Positions 1-8,874 are shown, counted from the first letter of the stretch. The stretch: DNA of 64,000 nucleotides from CAVPDE01 sp963707125 (GCA_963707125.1 CAVPOU010000017.1:164149-228148); one strand, 5' to 3'. Numbers and translations: made by a program. Notes: generated by a model not told the origin, from the sequence alone.

Positions 1-1
1 C

Positions 2-343
2 TGTGCAGAGGCCTGTCCTGAGGGAGCCATTTCAAAAAGAGCCGACGGGATCGTTGTGATGGACTTCGACCGGTGTGTGGGATGCAAGGAGTGCATCGAC
101 GCATGCCCCTATGAAGCCATTGACTACGATATGAGCAGAGGCATTGCCCAGAAGTGCAATCTCTGCCATCACCGGGTAGACAAGGGGCTTCTGCCCGCAT
201 GCGCCGACAACGTGTGCCTCGCTCACTGCATCTATTTCGGCGATCCAGCCGAGATGGAACAAAAGATTCTGGAGAAAAAAAAGATGAGGAGAGGCTGGGG
301 AGAGACCATCCCAAAGGCCATCGCCTATTCGAAAGGGTCATAA
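2..343 (+). CDS. 4Fe-4S electron-transfer subunit, 5' truncated by window edge
   Basis: The frame is open from base 2, so the N-terminus lies outside the window. The visible 113 residues hold several ferredoxin-type cysteine clusters: CPEGAI at the edge, then CVGCKECIDACPYEAI, then KCNLCHHR and PACADNVCLAHC followed by IYFGD. That order is typical of the iron-sulfur (DmsB/PhsB/NrfC-like) subunits that pass electrons to or from a molybdopterin oxidoreductase. The last cluster (CADNVCLAHC) is less regular than the usual CxxxCP form. The catalytic partner would lie upstream and is not seen, so the substrate cannot be named. Gene 3' end is intact (stop at 341-343). Confidence 0.8.
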   Translation, partial: CAEACPEGAISKRADGIVVMDFDRCVGCKECIDACPYEAIDYDMSRGIAQKCNLCHHRVDKGLLPACADNVCLAHCIYFGDPAEMEQKILEKKKMRRGWGETIPKAIAYSKGS

Positions 344-425
344 CCCTTTTCAAAAGCATGCCACGATGGAGTTTTGGATCTTTCCATTACTCCTGCACTC
401 CAGTACTCCAGGACTCCATTTCTCT

Positions 426-2327
426 TTATCCCTCCAGGGGTTGGAGCATTTCAATCTTTGCCCGACTCTTGAGGTGCTCGATCCATTCCTTGAAAAGCGA
501 CTGGTTCTTGAGGCGCACGAGCATGTCGCGATAGAGCTTTTTCTCTTCTTCGAATTTGTTCCTGTCAATGTCCTGTTCGCCTTCCCACCGGATGACAAAC
601 ACGCCCTTGTCATTCTGGAAGACATTATCGGCGTAACGCTTTTTCTGGCTGAGGCCGAAAGCCGCCTCCTGGAGTTCCGGAGAATACCCGATTTGAGGAA
701 TTGTGTCCTGCCTGCTCAGAAACTCTGTGGTTTTGATCTCAAGGCCGCTTTCCTTCGCCAGCACCGGCCAGTCCTTACTCTCCTTAAGCTTTTTGAGGTA
801 CTCCTCTGCCGCGGATTTGGCCATCTGGTTCGCAAGGAAATTGATGGTGTCTTCTCTCACCTTGTCCTTGACCTCGTCAAACGCGGGTATGACGGAGGGT
901 TTTTTATCTTTCACCTGGAACACGTAGAATTTTCCACCGGCGTCAACGACCTCGCTGGGCTCTTCTCGCTCCATAGAAAATAGAGTCTGTCTCAGTTTCT
1001 CGTTGTTTCCTATCTCCGGTATCGCATCTTTCTGAGAGAAATACTCTGTTTCCTTGGCCGGAGCCTTGTTTTCGGCGGCGTGCTTCAGCAGGTCCGCCTG
1101 ATAGGGCATGCGATCGACAAAAGACAGGGCCTTTTCGTGGGCCATGTCCATTGTTGCCGTCTTCATGAGCGTTGTAATGATCGATCCTCTCGCCTCTTCC
1201 AGGGTCTTGGTCTTCGCCTCTTTGATGTCCTCCACCTTGAGGATATGGTATCCGAAGGCGGTTCTCACCAGATCGCTGATCTCCTCCTTCTTGAGCCTGA
1301 AGGCGGCATCCTCAAAGGGTTTCACCATTTGGCCGGCAGAAAAATACCCCAGATCCCCGCCGCTTTCTTTACCACTGGGATCTTCAGTGTGCTTCTTGGC
1401 GAGCTCTGCAAAGTCCGCCCCTGCCCGCGCCTGCTGCAGAACGGACATGGCCTTCTGCTTGACCTTCTCCTCTTCTTCCTTGGATGCATTCTCTGGAAGC
1501 ATGAACAGGATATGTCTGGCCTTGACCTGCTTTTTTTCCTTGAAGGTGTCCGGGTTGTCTTCGTAATAGTCCTTGATTTGGTCCTCATTTACGTTCATCT
1601 GGCCTTTGTAAGCATCGGGGTCAAAAACCACGTAGGCCAATCTGATCTTCTCCGGAACCCGGTATTTCTCCTGGTTCTCTTCGAAATACTTTTCCATGGC
1701 TGCCGGCTCTATCTTGACCTTGTTCTTGAATTGATCCGGCTTGAATTCCACGTAGCTGATTTTCACTTTCTCGTTTGCAAAGGTATACTGCTCCAGAACT
1801 TCCTGATCCGTCACCGGGGAGAGAGTTGTGAGCAACTGCTCAACTTTCTCCTGAAGCATTTCTCTGGCAACAAGAACTTCGAAACCCTCGGGCGTCATGT
1901 GGTAGTTTTGCAGAACAGCGAGGTATCTCGACTCGTCGAACCGGCCCCTGAACTGGAAAGAGGGGTTGGACATGATCTTATCCTGGACCTCTTTTTCGGT
2001 GACATCGAGCCCGATCTTTTTCGCTTCCTGGCTGACGAGCTTCTGGTTGATGAGAGCGTCGAGCGCCCTGTTTTTCAAATCAAAAACTTTGACCAGGTTG
2101 TCACTCCACATCCCCCGGTATTCTCTCTGAAGGGCTTCCACCATGGACCGGTAATTCCTCTGGTATTCAACCGCGGTAATGACCTCGTCATTGACCATGA
2201 CGATCTTGATCCCCTCACGACCACTAAAGGAATAACCGAAGTAGAACACGAAGACGACGGCGATGATGGCGATCAGTGCCTTGATCAGCCAGGACTTGGC
2301 ATGCTTTCTCATCAAGCTGAGCAACAT
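426..2327 (-). CDS. ppiD: PpiD/SurA-type membrane-anchored periplasmic peptidyl-prolyl isomerase
   Basis: 633 aa, close to E. coli PpiD (about 620). The start at 2327 (MLLSLMRKHAKSW) is chosen because a GGAGGAG ribosome-binding site sits 7 nt upstream and a single N-terminal membrane helix follows at residues 13-34; a longer open frame upstream has no such support. A SurA_N-like chaperone region comes next, then a parvulin (PpiC) rotamase domain beginning at QVKARHILF and containing SGGDLGYF and FGYHILKV, then a second rotamase-like C-terminal region. Known family role: folding of newly exported envelope proteins. It is divergent from the muramidase gene at 2560. Confidence 0.87.
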   Translation of the reverse strand: MLLSLMRKHAKSWLIKALIAIIAVVFVFYFGYSFSGREGIKIVMVNDEVITAVEYQRNYRSMVEALQREYRGMWSDNLVKVFDLKNRALDALINQKLVSQEAKKIGLDVTEKEVQDKIMSNPSFQFRGRFDESRYLAVLQNYHMTPEGFEVLVAREMLQEKVEQLLTTLSPVTDQEVLEQYTFANEKVKISYVEFKPDQFKNKVKIEPAAMEKYFEENQEKYRVPEKIRLAYVVFDPDAYKGQMNVNEDQIKDYYEDNPDTFKEKKQVKARHILFMLPENASKEEEEKVKQKAMSVLQQARAGADFAELAKKHTEDPSGKESGGDLGYFSAGQMVKPFEDAAFRLKKEEISDLVRTAFGYHILKVEDIKEAKTKTLEEARGSIITTLMKTATMDMAHEKALSFVDRMPYQADLLKHAAENKAPAKETEYFSQKDAIPEIGNNEKLRQTLFSMEREEPSEVVDAGGKFYVFQVKDKKPSVIPAFDEVKDKVREDTINFLANQMAKSAAEEYLKKLKESKDWPVLAKESGLEIKTTEFLSRQDTIPQIGYSPELQEAAFGLSQKKRYADNVFQNDKGVFVIRWEGEQDIDRNKFEEEKKLYRDMLVRLKNQSLFKEWIEHLKSRAKIEMLQPLEG

Positions 2328-2362
2328 GAATGTCTCCTCCCGCACAATCGGAAACAGGATCT

Positions 2363-2383
2363 CCCCTCTTTGATCAAAGGGGG
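2363..2383. promoter_or_regulatory. Palindrome between divergent ppiD-like and DUF1343 genes
   Basis: CCCCTCTTTGAT is followed by ATCAAAGGGG, a near-perfect palindrome in the shared upstream region of two divergent genes, followed on the plus strand by TTTT. It could be an operator or a transcription-stopping hairpin; the sequence does not decide. Confidence 0.35.
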
Positions 2384-2559
2384 TTTTAAATAAGGATGTA
2401 TAACATCCCCGCATACCCTTGTCCAATGGATTTTGCCCGCGGCCGGGAGACTCGGAACGAAAGAAAAGATACCAATGCCTCACGGGTACCGTTCGGCCGC
2501 AGCCGGTTCTTGACGGCGGTGGAGCAAGCGAGGTAAAAGGAAGAGGAGAGGTTTCTTCC

Positions 2560-3735
2560 ATGTCGCACGTCGCCACAGGGTTGGACGTTTTCAGGGATGA
2601 GTCCTGGAAGCAGTGGGAAAAGCACCGACTGGGCTTGCTGTCCAATCAGGCCTCGCTGGACTCCCGCTGCCGCACGGCGGCAACAGTGATCTCACAAGTT
2701 CTTCCCGGACGGCTCAAGGCCCTTTTTGGACCCCAGCACGGGTTCGGCGGAGAGGATCAGGACAACATGATCGAAACAGGTCACTCTCGTGACCGTGAAC
2801 TGAACCTCCCTGTTTTCAGCCTCTATTCAGAGGTCCGGGAGCCTTCCTCAGAGATGTTGGATCTGATTGACGGCCTGATCATTGATCTGCAGGACGTGGG
2901 GACGAGAGTCTACACCTTCGCCTCCACCCTGCTCGGCTGCATGAGGGCGGCGGGCCGCTCATCAAAGAAAGTGATTGTCCTGGATCGACCGAATCCCCTT
3001 GGCGGCGAGAGGGTGGAGGGGAACCTTCTCAAGCCTGAACTCTATTCATTTGTGGGCCCCTACCGCCTTCCCATGCGCCATGGTCTGACCCTGGGAGAGA
3101 TGGCTCGCCTTTTCAATCACGTTTTCTCTCTTGATTGTGATCTCCACGTGGTCCCCCTGAAGGGATGGCGCCGCAGCATGCTCTGGCAGGAAACCGGTTT
3201 AAGATGGATGATGCCCTCGCCAAACATGCCCCTGCCCGAAACCGCCATGGTTTATCCAGGCCAGGTTCTCTGGGAAGGGACCAATGTCTCTGAAGGAAGA
3301 GGTACCTGCCGTCCTTTTGAGATGTTCGGAGCTCCCTTTCTCGATCCAAAGGGGATCCGGAACAGGCTTCAGCCCGAAGATGCGGAGGGATGTCTTCTGC
3401 AGGATATTTCTTTCCTCCCCACCTTTAACAAGTGGCAAGGGGAACTCTGCCGGGGTTTCTTCATCCATGTCACGAATCCTCTCACGTTCCAGCCCTATCG
3501 GTTCTCCCTCTCTCTCCTTTCAGCAATCCTGGCTAACCATCGCCGGGACTTCAGATGGAAAGAGCCTCCCTACGAGTATGAGTACAACAGGCTGCCGATT
3601 GATTTGATTCTGGGTGATTCTTCTTTGCGGGAAAGTATCGAGGGATCGGTGGAATTGAATTCGCTTCAGTCTTCGTGGGAAACGGAGTTGAGCAAATACC
3701 TTGAATGGCGAGAATCGTTTCTCCTATACCGGTGA
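2560..3735 (+). CDS. DUF1343 exo-beta-N-acetylmuramidase (NamZ-like)
   Basis: 391 aa from the ATG at 2560, which has GAGGAGAGG about 8 nt upstream; the frame extends further 5' but without an initiation signal. DUF1343 signatures are clear: GLLSNQASLDS near the N-terminus, LFGPQHGFGGEDQDNM, LIIDLQDVGTRVYTF, VLDRPNPLGG, and SPNMPLPETAMVYPG with WEGTNVSEGRGT. Characterised family members remove terminal MurNAc from peptidoglycan fragments during wall recycling. I see no signal peptide, so the site of action is uncertain. A hairpin terminator follows directly. Confidence 0.87.
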   Translation: MSHVATGLDVFRDESWKQWEKHRLGLLSNQASLDSRCRTAATVISQVLPGRLKALFGPQHGFGGEDQDNMIETGHSRDRELNLPVFSLYSEVREPSSEMLDLIDGLIIDLQDVGTRVYTFASTLLGCMRAAGRSSKKVIVLDRPNPLGGERVEGNLLKPELYSFVGPYRLPMRHGLTLGEMARLFNHVFSLDCDLHVVPLKGWRRSMLWQETGLRWMMPSPNMPLPETAMVYPGQVLWEGTNVSEGRGTCRPFEMFGAPFLDPKGIRNRLQPEDAEGCLLQDISFLPTFNKWQGELCRGFFIHVTNPLTFQPYRFSLSLLSAILANHRRDFRWKEPPYEYEYNRLPIDLILGDSSLRESIEGSVELNSLQSSWETELSKYLEWRESFLLYR

Positions 3736-3740
3736 AATAA

Positions 3741-3769
3741 AAACCCCTCGTCTTCAAGACGAAGGGTTT
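3741..3769 (+). terminator. Hairpin terminator after DUF1343 gene
   Basis: AAACCCcTCGTCTT, a one-base loop, then AAGACGAaGGGTTT: a 14-bp stem with one mismatch, starting 5 nt after the stop codon. The T-rich tail is weak, but position and stem are right for a terminator. Confidence 0.65.
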
Positions 3770-3780
3770 GTCAGTCTCTT

Positions 3781-3802
3781 TCAATGTTCAATGATCAATG
3801 AT
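3781..3802. repeat. 22-bp direct repeat, copy 1
   Basis: TCAATGTTCAATG followed by ATCAATGAT is repeated without mismatch at 5030-5051. The two copies bracket the HTH/small-protein pair and the thermonuclease gene, so they could be the ends of an acquired ~1.2-kb segment, or simply a dispersed repeat. Confidence 0.6.
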
Positions 3803-3810
3803 AAATGATT

Positions 3811-4029
3811 CTACTCTCCTCCCATGGCCTTTAGCAGTTTAACACCGATTTGTACGTATTCCTTGCCCAGTTTTTTCGAAATCCAATCTCTTGCGCTGGG
3901 CGATTTCAAGGTCATGGCGAGGAGTTCTCTCACCAGCTCACGTTCTTTCTTGTCGATCATCAGAAGGGCGCCGGTTTTGTCTGCCAAGCCAACCAGCACT
4001 TCGTTGTTGTCTTCCATTTCAGCCTTCAC
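3811..4029 (-). CDS. Small acidic helical protein of unknown function
   Basis: 72 aa. I do not recognise the family. The GTG at 4029 abuts the TAA of the upstream HTH gene (4030-4032), so the two are probably translationally coupled; an internal ATG (MEDNNEVL) is an alternative start. The product is charged and mostly helical (KKERELVRELLAM, ARDWISKKLG), with no membrane segment and no cysteines. Confidence 0.55.
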   Translation of the reverse strand: MKAEMEDNNEVLVGLADKTGALLMIDKKERELVRELLAMTLKSPSARDWISKKLGKEYVQIGVKLLKAMGGE

Positions 4030-4200
4030 TTACTTTTTCTGCCCGCCACTGATCCATTTGTCTATCGCTTCTTTGTCGAAGCGCCAAACCCTTCCGATTC
4101 TGATTGCTGGTATTTTCCCCTCCGCTGCATATTTGCAAATGGTAATCTCATGGAGTTTTAGATACTTTGCTAGTTCTTTCGTGGTCATAATCTGTGGCAT
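4030..4200 (-). CDS. Excisionase/MerR-type helix-turn-helix protein
   Basis: A 56-aa reading frame starting MPQIMTTKELAKYL, with GRVWRFDKEAIDKWI near the end. This is the helix_turn_helix_17 pattern (TTKELAKYLKLHE...GKIPAIRIGR...WRF), the DNA-binding domain of excisionases and small MerR-like regulators. GGGGAG lies 8 nt before the ATG. It is followed without a gap by the 72-aa gene, suggesting a two-gene unit in which this protein regulates itself or binds a recombination site. No integrase is visible nearby. Confidence 0.75.
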   Translation of the reverse strand: MPQIMTTKELAKYLKLHEITICKYAAEGKIPAIRIGRVWRFDKEAIDKWISGGQKK

Positions 4201-4391
4201 ATCAAACTCCCCATTTCCTTATGCGAGGCATCTTATTGCTCGTTATTTTTGTATAATATTTATAATCCCTAAGGCCTATAAAGTCAATAAAAAACTGTTA
4301 ATACTAGTTAAAAATATCTTATCTTTATATAGTTAGTTTCTATTGCCTTTTTACAAACTTCATTCTTAACAATTGAGGATAACTATAGGTT

Positions 4392-5003
4392 ATGGAACGC
4401 AAAAAAATAGTGGGAATCCTCTTTATTGCTCTCCTTACCCTTTCCGCGGCAAAACCTTATGTGAAACAGGTTTATGATGGGGATACGATGGCTTTGAGCA
4501 CAGGAGAACACGTGAGGTATCTAGGAGTGGATGCCCCTGAAATCGATCACCAAGGAGGCAAGAGCGACTTTATGGCCCATGAGGCAAGGGAACTGAACGC
4601 AAAGCTCGTTCAGGGCAAACAGATCAGATTGGAATTTGATCAAGAAAGAAACGACCGTCACGGTCGTCTTCTTGCTTATGTTTTCCTTGAAAACGGGGAC
4701 ATGGTCAATGCCCTGCTGGTGAAAAACGGCCTCGCTCGCGTGCTTCCGAAGCCGCCCAACCTCAAATATTTCTCTCTTTTACTCGATTCGCAAAGGCGAG
4801 CAATGGCTGAAAGGGTCGGAATCTGGCAGAAGGAACCTGAAAAACCGGAACGTTATTATATCGGCAACTCGGATTCCTATCGCTTCCACAGGCCGAGTTG
4901 CCCGCTTGGCAAGACCATATCCGGCCATCACCGTGTCCGATTTGAAAGTGGGTACAAAGCTTCCTGGGAGGGATACAGCCCTTGCAGTCAGTGCAAGCCG
5001 TAA
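4392..5003 (+). CDS. Secreted thermonuclease (staphylococcal-nuclease fold) with C-terminal Cys motif
   Basis: 203 aa. A hydrophobic N-terminus (GILFIALLTLSAA) suggests export. The SNase core is clear: VYDGDTMAL, RYLGVDAPEID (active-site Arg and Asp), and ERNDRHGRLLAYVF with the second catalytic Arg. The family cleaves DNA and RNA in a Ca2+-dependent way. The C-terminal ~45 residues (YIGNSDSYRFH, then CPLGK and CSQC) form the small Cys/His tail often found on bacterial SNases and resembling an Ada-type zinc-binding motif. Flanked by the 22-bp direct repeats. Confidence 0.85.
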   Translation: MERKKIVGILFIALLTLSAAKPYVKQVYDGDTMALSTGEHVRYLGVDAPEIDHQGGKSDFMAHEARELNAKLVQGKQIRLEFDQERNDRHGRLLAYVFLENGDMVNALLVKNGLARVLPKPPNLKYFSLLLDSQRRAMAERVGIWQKEPEKPERYYIGNSDSYRFHRPSCPLGKTISGHHRVRFESGYKASWEGYSPCSQCKP

Positions 5004-5029
5004 AGGCAGCCCCCCAACCAGGGGATTTA

Positions 5030-5051
5030 TCAATGTTCAATGATCAATGAT
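5030..5051. repeat. 22-bp direct repeat, copy 2
   Basis: Identical to 3781-3802 and in the same orientation. Confidence 0.6.
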
Positions 5052-5062
5052 TGGGTTGTATC

Positions 5063-5899
5063 TTATTTCAGCGTCTCGAGCTTCTTCTGCGCGATCTTGG
5101 CTTCGCTTGAGTTCGGGTGGTTCTTGACCACTCTGTTGAGAAGCAGTTTGGCGCTCGTCTGATCCTTGATTTCCAGAAAAGCAAAGCCCTGTCGCAACAA
5201 GGCACTGGGGACCTTGTTGCCCTTGGGATAGTTCTTGATCACCTCTTGATAAGCCAGGATCGCCTGCTCGTATTGCTTCAAGGCCATGTAGGATTCGCCG
5301 ATCCAGAAGTGAGCGTTGTCCGCCCGATCGGATTTCGGGAACGTCTTGAGAAACGTCCTGAACCCTTCAACCGCCTCTTCGTATTTCCCATCCCGGTACA
5401 GGGCAATCGACTTGTCGTAAAGCTCCGTCTCCCTGCTTTTCGGCTCTACCGCCGCGGTCGGCGGTGTCTCCGGTTTAACCGCAGGGGGGGTCTCCACGGA
5501 CTGGCCCGGCTTCGTTTGGCCAGGAGGGAGATTGAGGTACCGATGGTGCTGCTCGACCGTGCTCTCAAGGGTCGCCATTCTTTCGGACATGGTGCCTACA
5601 CTCGATCGCATGGCGTCCTGATCCCCCAGGTCTCTTTCAACAGCGCGCTTCAAAAGCCGCTCGTTCTCCTCGATGCGTCCGTTCAATCTCCGAACCTGTT
5701 CCTCAACTCCATCGATATCCGTTCGCAGATTCACCTGCCCGGATCGGACCTTGGTGTCCAGAGCGTCCTCAAGGGATTTCACCCGTCTGTTGAGGGCAAC
5801 CACCTGGTCATTGAGGTAAGCGATGTCGTTGTCATAAAGACAGGAAGAAAGGAAAAGCAGCATCCCGAGCAAAACAAAAACATAGGCCTTTCTCGTCAT
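5063..5899 (-). CDS. cpoB: CpoB/YbgF, Tol-Pal-associated TPR lipoprotein
   Basis: 278 aa, last gene of the tol-pal run. N-terminal signal with lipobox LSSC (Cys20), then a coiled coil (roughly residues 28-110, the trimerisation region of the family), a Pro-rich linker, and three tetratricopeptide-like repeats (for example YEEAVEGFRTFLKTFPKS, KQYEQAILAYQEVIKNYP). In E. coli CpoB coordinates Tol function with peptidoglycan synthesis at division. That protein is soluble and periplasmic, whereas this one looks like a lipoprotein. Confidence 0.88.
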   Translation of the reverse strand: MTRKAYVFVLLGMLLFLSSCLYDNDIAYLNDQVVALNRRVKSLEDALDTKVRSGQVNLRTDIDGVEEQVRRLNGRIEENERLLKRAVERDLGDQDAMRSSVGTMSERMATLESTVEQHHRYLNLPPGQTKPGQSVETPPAVKPETPPTAAVEPKSRETELYDKSIALYRDGKYEEAVEGFRTFLKTFPKSDRADNAHFWIGESYMALKQYEQAILAYQEVIKNYPKGNKVPSALLRQGFAFLEIKDQTSAKLLLNRVVKNHPNSSEAKIAQKKLETLK

Positions 5900-5925
5900 G
5901 TCCTTGCACCCCCTCTATAGAGTAT

Positions 5926-5953
5926 GAGCCGACCGGTTGCTCCGCGTCGGCTC
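5926..5953 (-). promoter_or_regulatory. Intercistronic hairpin between pal and cpoB
   Basis: GAGCCGAC and GTCGGCTC form a perfect 8-bp GC-rich stem with a 12-nt loop, in the gap between the pal stop and the cpoB start. There is no T-tract, so it looks more like a processing or mRNA-stability hairpin than a terminator. Confidence 0.5.
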
Positions 5954-5991
5954 TACCCTTGATCAAGTCTCTCGTCTAAAGGAGATGGAAA

Positions 5992-6522
5992 CTACTTGGA
6001 GAGTCTGAAATCATCTCTTCTGTTCCTTTGCCAGCATTTCTCATTCTGCTCTTTACAAACCGGTTTTTCTTCGCCGAAGCTGATGGTGCTCATTCTGTCC
6101 ATGGAAATTCCAAGCGCATTGAAGTACTTCTGAGCCGCCTTCGCTCTCCTCTCACCCAAAGCCATGTTGTACTCGTTGGTGCCGCGCTCGTCGGTGTTTC
6201 CTTCAATCCTGACCTTGAAGGAAGGATTGGCTCGCAGCCAGGCGGCCTTCTTCTCCAGGACCACTTTCGCTTCCGGTTTGATATCATACTTGTCGAAGTC
6301 GAAGAAAATGCCCTCGCCCTCGAACGCCCTGATCTCCTGAGCCATGTCCACACCCGCCGTTGAAGGCGCAGCGGGCGCAGGAACAGCCGGTTTCGGGGCG
6401 GCCGCTGCAGGGGCAGGGGCGGCTTCACCGGTGCCAATCTGTTTCTTTGCGCAGGAGCTCATCATCAGCATCGTCCCGCACGCAAACGCCAAAACAACCA
6501 AGACCATCACTAATTTTCTCAT
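5992..6522 (-). CDS. pal: Pal, peptidoglycan-associated lipoprotein
   Basis: 176 aa from the ATG at 6522, preceded by AAGGAGG. Signal peptide with lipobox MSSC (Cys24), an Ala/Pro-rich linker, then an OmpA-like peptidoglycan-binding domain: FDFDKYDIKPEA, IEGNTDERGTNEYNMALG and RRAKAAQKYF. It anchors the outer membrane to the wall and is the end point of Tol energy transfer. The final residues (RRDDFRLSK) replace the more common RRAE/RVE ending. Confidence 0.93.
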   Translation of the reverse strand: MRKLVMVLVVLAFACGTMLMMSSCAKKQIGTGEAAPAPAAAAPKPAVPAPAAPSTAGVDMAQEIRAFEGEGIFFDFDKYDIKPEAKVVLEKKAAWLRANPSFKVRIEGNTDERGTNEYNMALGERRAKAAQKYFNALGISMDRMSTISFGEEKPVCKEQNEKCWQRNRRDDFRLSK

Positions 6523-6738
6523 CACTCTTTCTACCTCCTTCATAATTCTAGTTTTTTTGCTAAACTTTTCCCTTCTAAATATGCCAACATAACACTTCAA
6601 ATTCTCCATTTCAAGGTTTTAATACCCTTAATTTGATTTTTTTTTGCCACCTCTCTTTTACCCGGAATGATGCCCCCATAGCCCGAATGCGGATGATCCC
6701 TCGGCCCCCTCCGCACCTCAGAAGAACAGGTCCCCGGT

Positions 6739-8070
6739 TCAGGGCGACCAAGAGGGAGAGGTCTGCTCACCTTTGAAGTTTGTGATCCTCCTCTGATTCT
6801 GGCCGTTTGCATTCATCAGGTAAACGTGAAAACCGCCTTCCCTGCTGGAGCTGAACATGAGATGCCGGCCGTTCACGTACCAGGAGGGGTCTTCGTTGTT
6901 CCCCTGCCCCGCCGTCAGTTGCCTCAACCCTCTGCCGTCCGGGTCGATCGTGAAAATGTTGAACCGCCCTTCGTCCATCCCTGAGTAGGCGATTCTGTTC
7001 AGGCTGGACCAGTTGGGAGAGGTGTTGTACTTGCCCTCAAAAGTGATTCTCTCTTCCCTCCCGTTCGCGAGGTCCTTGACATAGATCTGGGGGCCTCCGG
7101 ACCTGTTCGAAACAAAAGCGAACTTGGTGCCGTCCGGCGCGAAAGTGGGAGACACGTTGATCCCCCAGTGGTTGGTGAGACGATCCATGATCTTGCCGCT
7201 GAGATCAATGCGGTGGATGTCCATGTTGTCTCCCACGCTCAGGGTAAGGGCAACGCTTTGACCGTCGGGCGCCCAGGCTGCGCCGGTGTTCAATCCCTTC
7301 CGAGCCGAGACCTTGGTGGACCTTCCAGAGGCGACATCCATCAGGTAAAGGGCAGGCCCTTCCCCGTCCTTGTAGGAGTTGTAGAAAAGCTTGTCCCCCT
7401 GCGGAGACCACCGCGGCATCAGAGCAATGCTCTTGTCGTGGGTGACCTGTTTTACATTGTATCCGTCATAGTCGCAAATGTAGATTTCCTTGTTTCCTGT
7501 CGCCGTGCCTACAAAAGCCATCTTGGAAAGGAACATCCCTTTCTGTCCGGTGAGGAGATAGATGATGTCATTCGAAATCCGGTGCATCAAGGCCCTGTGG
7601 TCATCTACCCTGCCGAGGATTCTCTTGCCGAGGATCTGGCGGCCCCTGAACACGTCGAAGAGCCTCACTTCCGCCTCCACGCTCTGGCCGATGCAGCTGT
7701 AGCTCCCTTTCAGCAGGAGATCCGCACCGATCGTGCTCCAGTCCCTGAACTTGATCTCATCGACGGTGAAGGCCGCCTTGTTTTCTTCCAGGAACGCTGT
7801 CTTGTCCATGGGAATGAAGTAACCGCTCAGATCCAGATCATTGGAGATGACCCCGGGCAGGCCTGCGGCCAGATCCGGTTGCTCTCTGCTCTGGGAAGTG
7901 TCTCTGAAGTCAGGGATCGCGATTTTGATCTTCTGAACAGAGGGAGAGTTGATGTCGATAAAGATCTTGGCCTCGCTCAGACCCGGAAAAAGACACATGA
8001 AGACAACAGGGACGAGGAAGCTAATTATTCTTGAGGTCTTTAAGGCTAAAATTGATATAAAATTCATCAT
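6739..8070 (-). CDS. tolB: TolB, periplasmic beta-propeller of the Tol-Pal system
   Basis: 443 aa. Signal peptide ending near GLSEAK, an N-terminal alpha/beta domain (KIKIAIPDFRD), then a six-bladed propeller with WD40-like PD40 repeats such as MPRWSPQGDKLFY, GAAWAPDGQSVALT and SPTFAPDGTKFAFVS. It binds Pal and links it to TolA. The start overlaps the end of tolA by 50 bp, showing tight coupling, although a later start is possible. A 216-bp gap with no recognisable gene separates it from pal. Confidence 0.92.
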   Translation of the reverse strand: MMNFISILALKTSRIISFLVPVVFMCLFPGLSEAKIFIDINSPSVQKIKIAIPDFRDTSQSREQPDLAAGLPGVISNDLDLSGYFIPMDKTAFLEENKAAFTVDEIKFRDWSTIGADLLLKGSYSCIGQSVEAEVRLFDVFRGRQILGKRILGRVDDHRALMHRISNDIIYLLTGQKGMFLSKMAFVGTATGNKEIYICDYDGYNVKQVTHDKSIALMPRWSPQGDKLFYNSYKDGEGPALYLMDVASGRSTKVSARKGLNTGAAWAPDGQSVALTLSVGDNMDIHRIDLSGKIMDRLTNHWGINVSPTFAPDGTKFAFVSNRSGGPQIYVKDLANGREERITFEGKYNTSPNWSSLNRIAYSGMDEGRFNIFTIDPDGRGLRQLTAGQGNNEDPSWYVNGRHLMFSSSREGGFHVYLMNANGQNQRRITNFKGEQTSPSWSP

Positions 8071-8830
8071 GAGTCATCCGATATCCTTCCGGAAAAGGGG
8101 GTAAAGGGTTGGATCGCTCGATGGCCTTCAGAACCGACTCATCAAAAAGCGCATCCGTAGAACGTTTTTCAAACCGAGTCTTGAGGATCGCGCCGTCGCT
8201 CTTCACCATGAGCACCACGGTCGATTCAGGGTCTCTTCCTCTTGCCAATTCTGGGGGGTAATGCCAGTTGCTCTTGATCAGGCTATAGACTTCCGCCACA
8301 TAAATCTGCATGATCGTCCCGCCTGGCAGACCGCCGCCCCCTGTTCCTCCCGGCTGTCCTGTGCCTCCGCGGCCCCCTGCTTTGTTCTCCAGGTTTGCAA
8401 AGGCCTTGTCAAGGTGTTCTTCGGTTTTGACCTTCTTCTCTATCTTCGAGAGCGCCTTGTTGAGCAAGTCTGCGGGCGACTCTTTAGGTTTCTCTACCGG
8501 TGGCGTCTCCTTTTCAAGCGTTTTCTTGGCAATCACAACAGGTTTTTCTTCTCTTTTCGGTACCTCTTCGATTCTCTTGGCCCGCGTGTCTGGCTTTGAG
8601 ACCGCTTCAGGTTTTGGAGGCGCTCCTCCCATGGTTTTGGCGCCTCCTCCGCCCGGCATCTCCACGAGGTTGACCTCGTAAATGATCCCGTCAAAAGACC
8701 GCCTGGCCGAGAAGGAATCCGGGATGAAAAGAATCGATGAAAAGACGGCTAAATGGAACACGACGGACAGGATGATCACGGGGCCCCACTTCACATCATC
8801 CTGAGTTCCTGTCATCCATCCGGCCTTCAT
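8021..8830 (-). CDS. tolA: TolA/TonB-family energy-transducing protein
   Basis: 269 aa from the ATG at 8830 (GTGGAG, 7 nt spacer); a TTG at 8878 overlapping the tolR stop (TTGA) is the alternative. One membrane helix (VIILSVVFHLAVFSSILF), a Pro/Lys/Glu-rich periplasmic stalk with a Gly-rich patch, and a TonB-like C-terminal domain containing SNWHYPPELA, VVLMVKSDGAI and a terminal INFSLKD. Its place between tolR and tolB identifies it as the TolA equivalent linking the TolQR motor to TolB-Pal. It is much shorter than E. coli TolA (421 aa). Confidence 0.87.
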   Translation of the reverse strand: MKAGWMTGTQDDVKWGPVIILSVVFHLAVFSSILFIPDSFSARRSFDGIIYEVNLVEMPGGGGAKTMGGAPPKPEAVSKPDTRAKRIEEVPKREEKPVVIAKKTLEKETPPVEKPKESPADLLNKALSKIEKKVKTEEHLDKAFANLENKAGGRGGTGQPGGTGGGGLPGGTIMQIYVAEVYSLIKSNWHYPPELARGRDPESTVVLMVKSDGAILKTRFEKRSTDALFDESVLKAIERSNPLPPFPEGYRMTHDEFYINFSLKDLKNN

Positions 8831-8874
8831 GGGTTCACTCCACGGCTCACGCGGAAGGGCTGGGACCTTCCCGA

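Noticed and set aside
1080..2393. 437-aa open frame antisense to the ppiD-like gene
   Set aside because: Shadow of a well-supported gene; no ribosome-binding site and no family features.
7168..8034. 288-aa open frame antisense to tolB
   Set aside because: Shadow of tolB, which has full propeller motifs and operon context.
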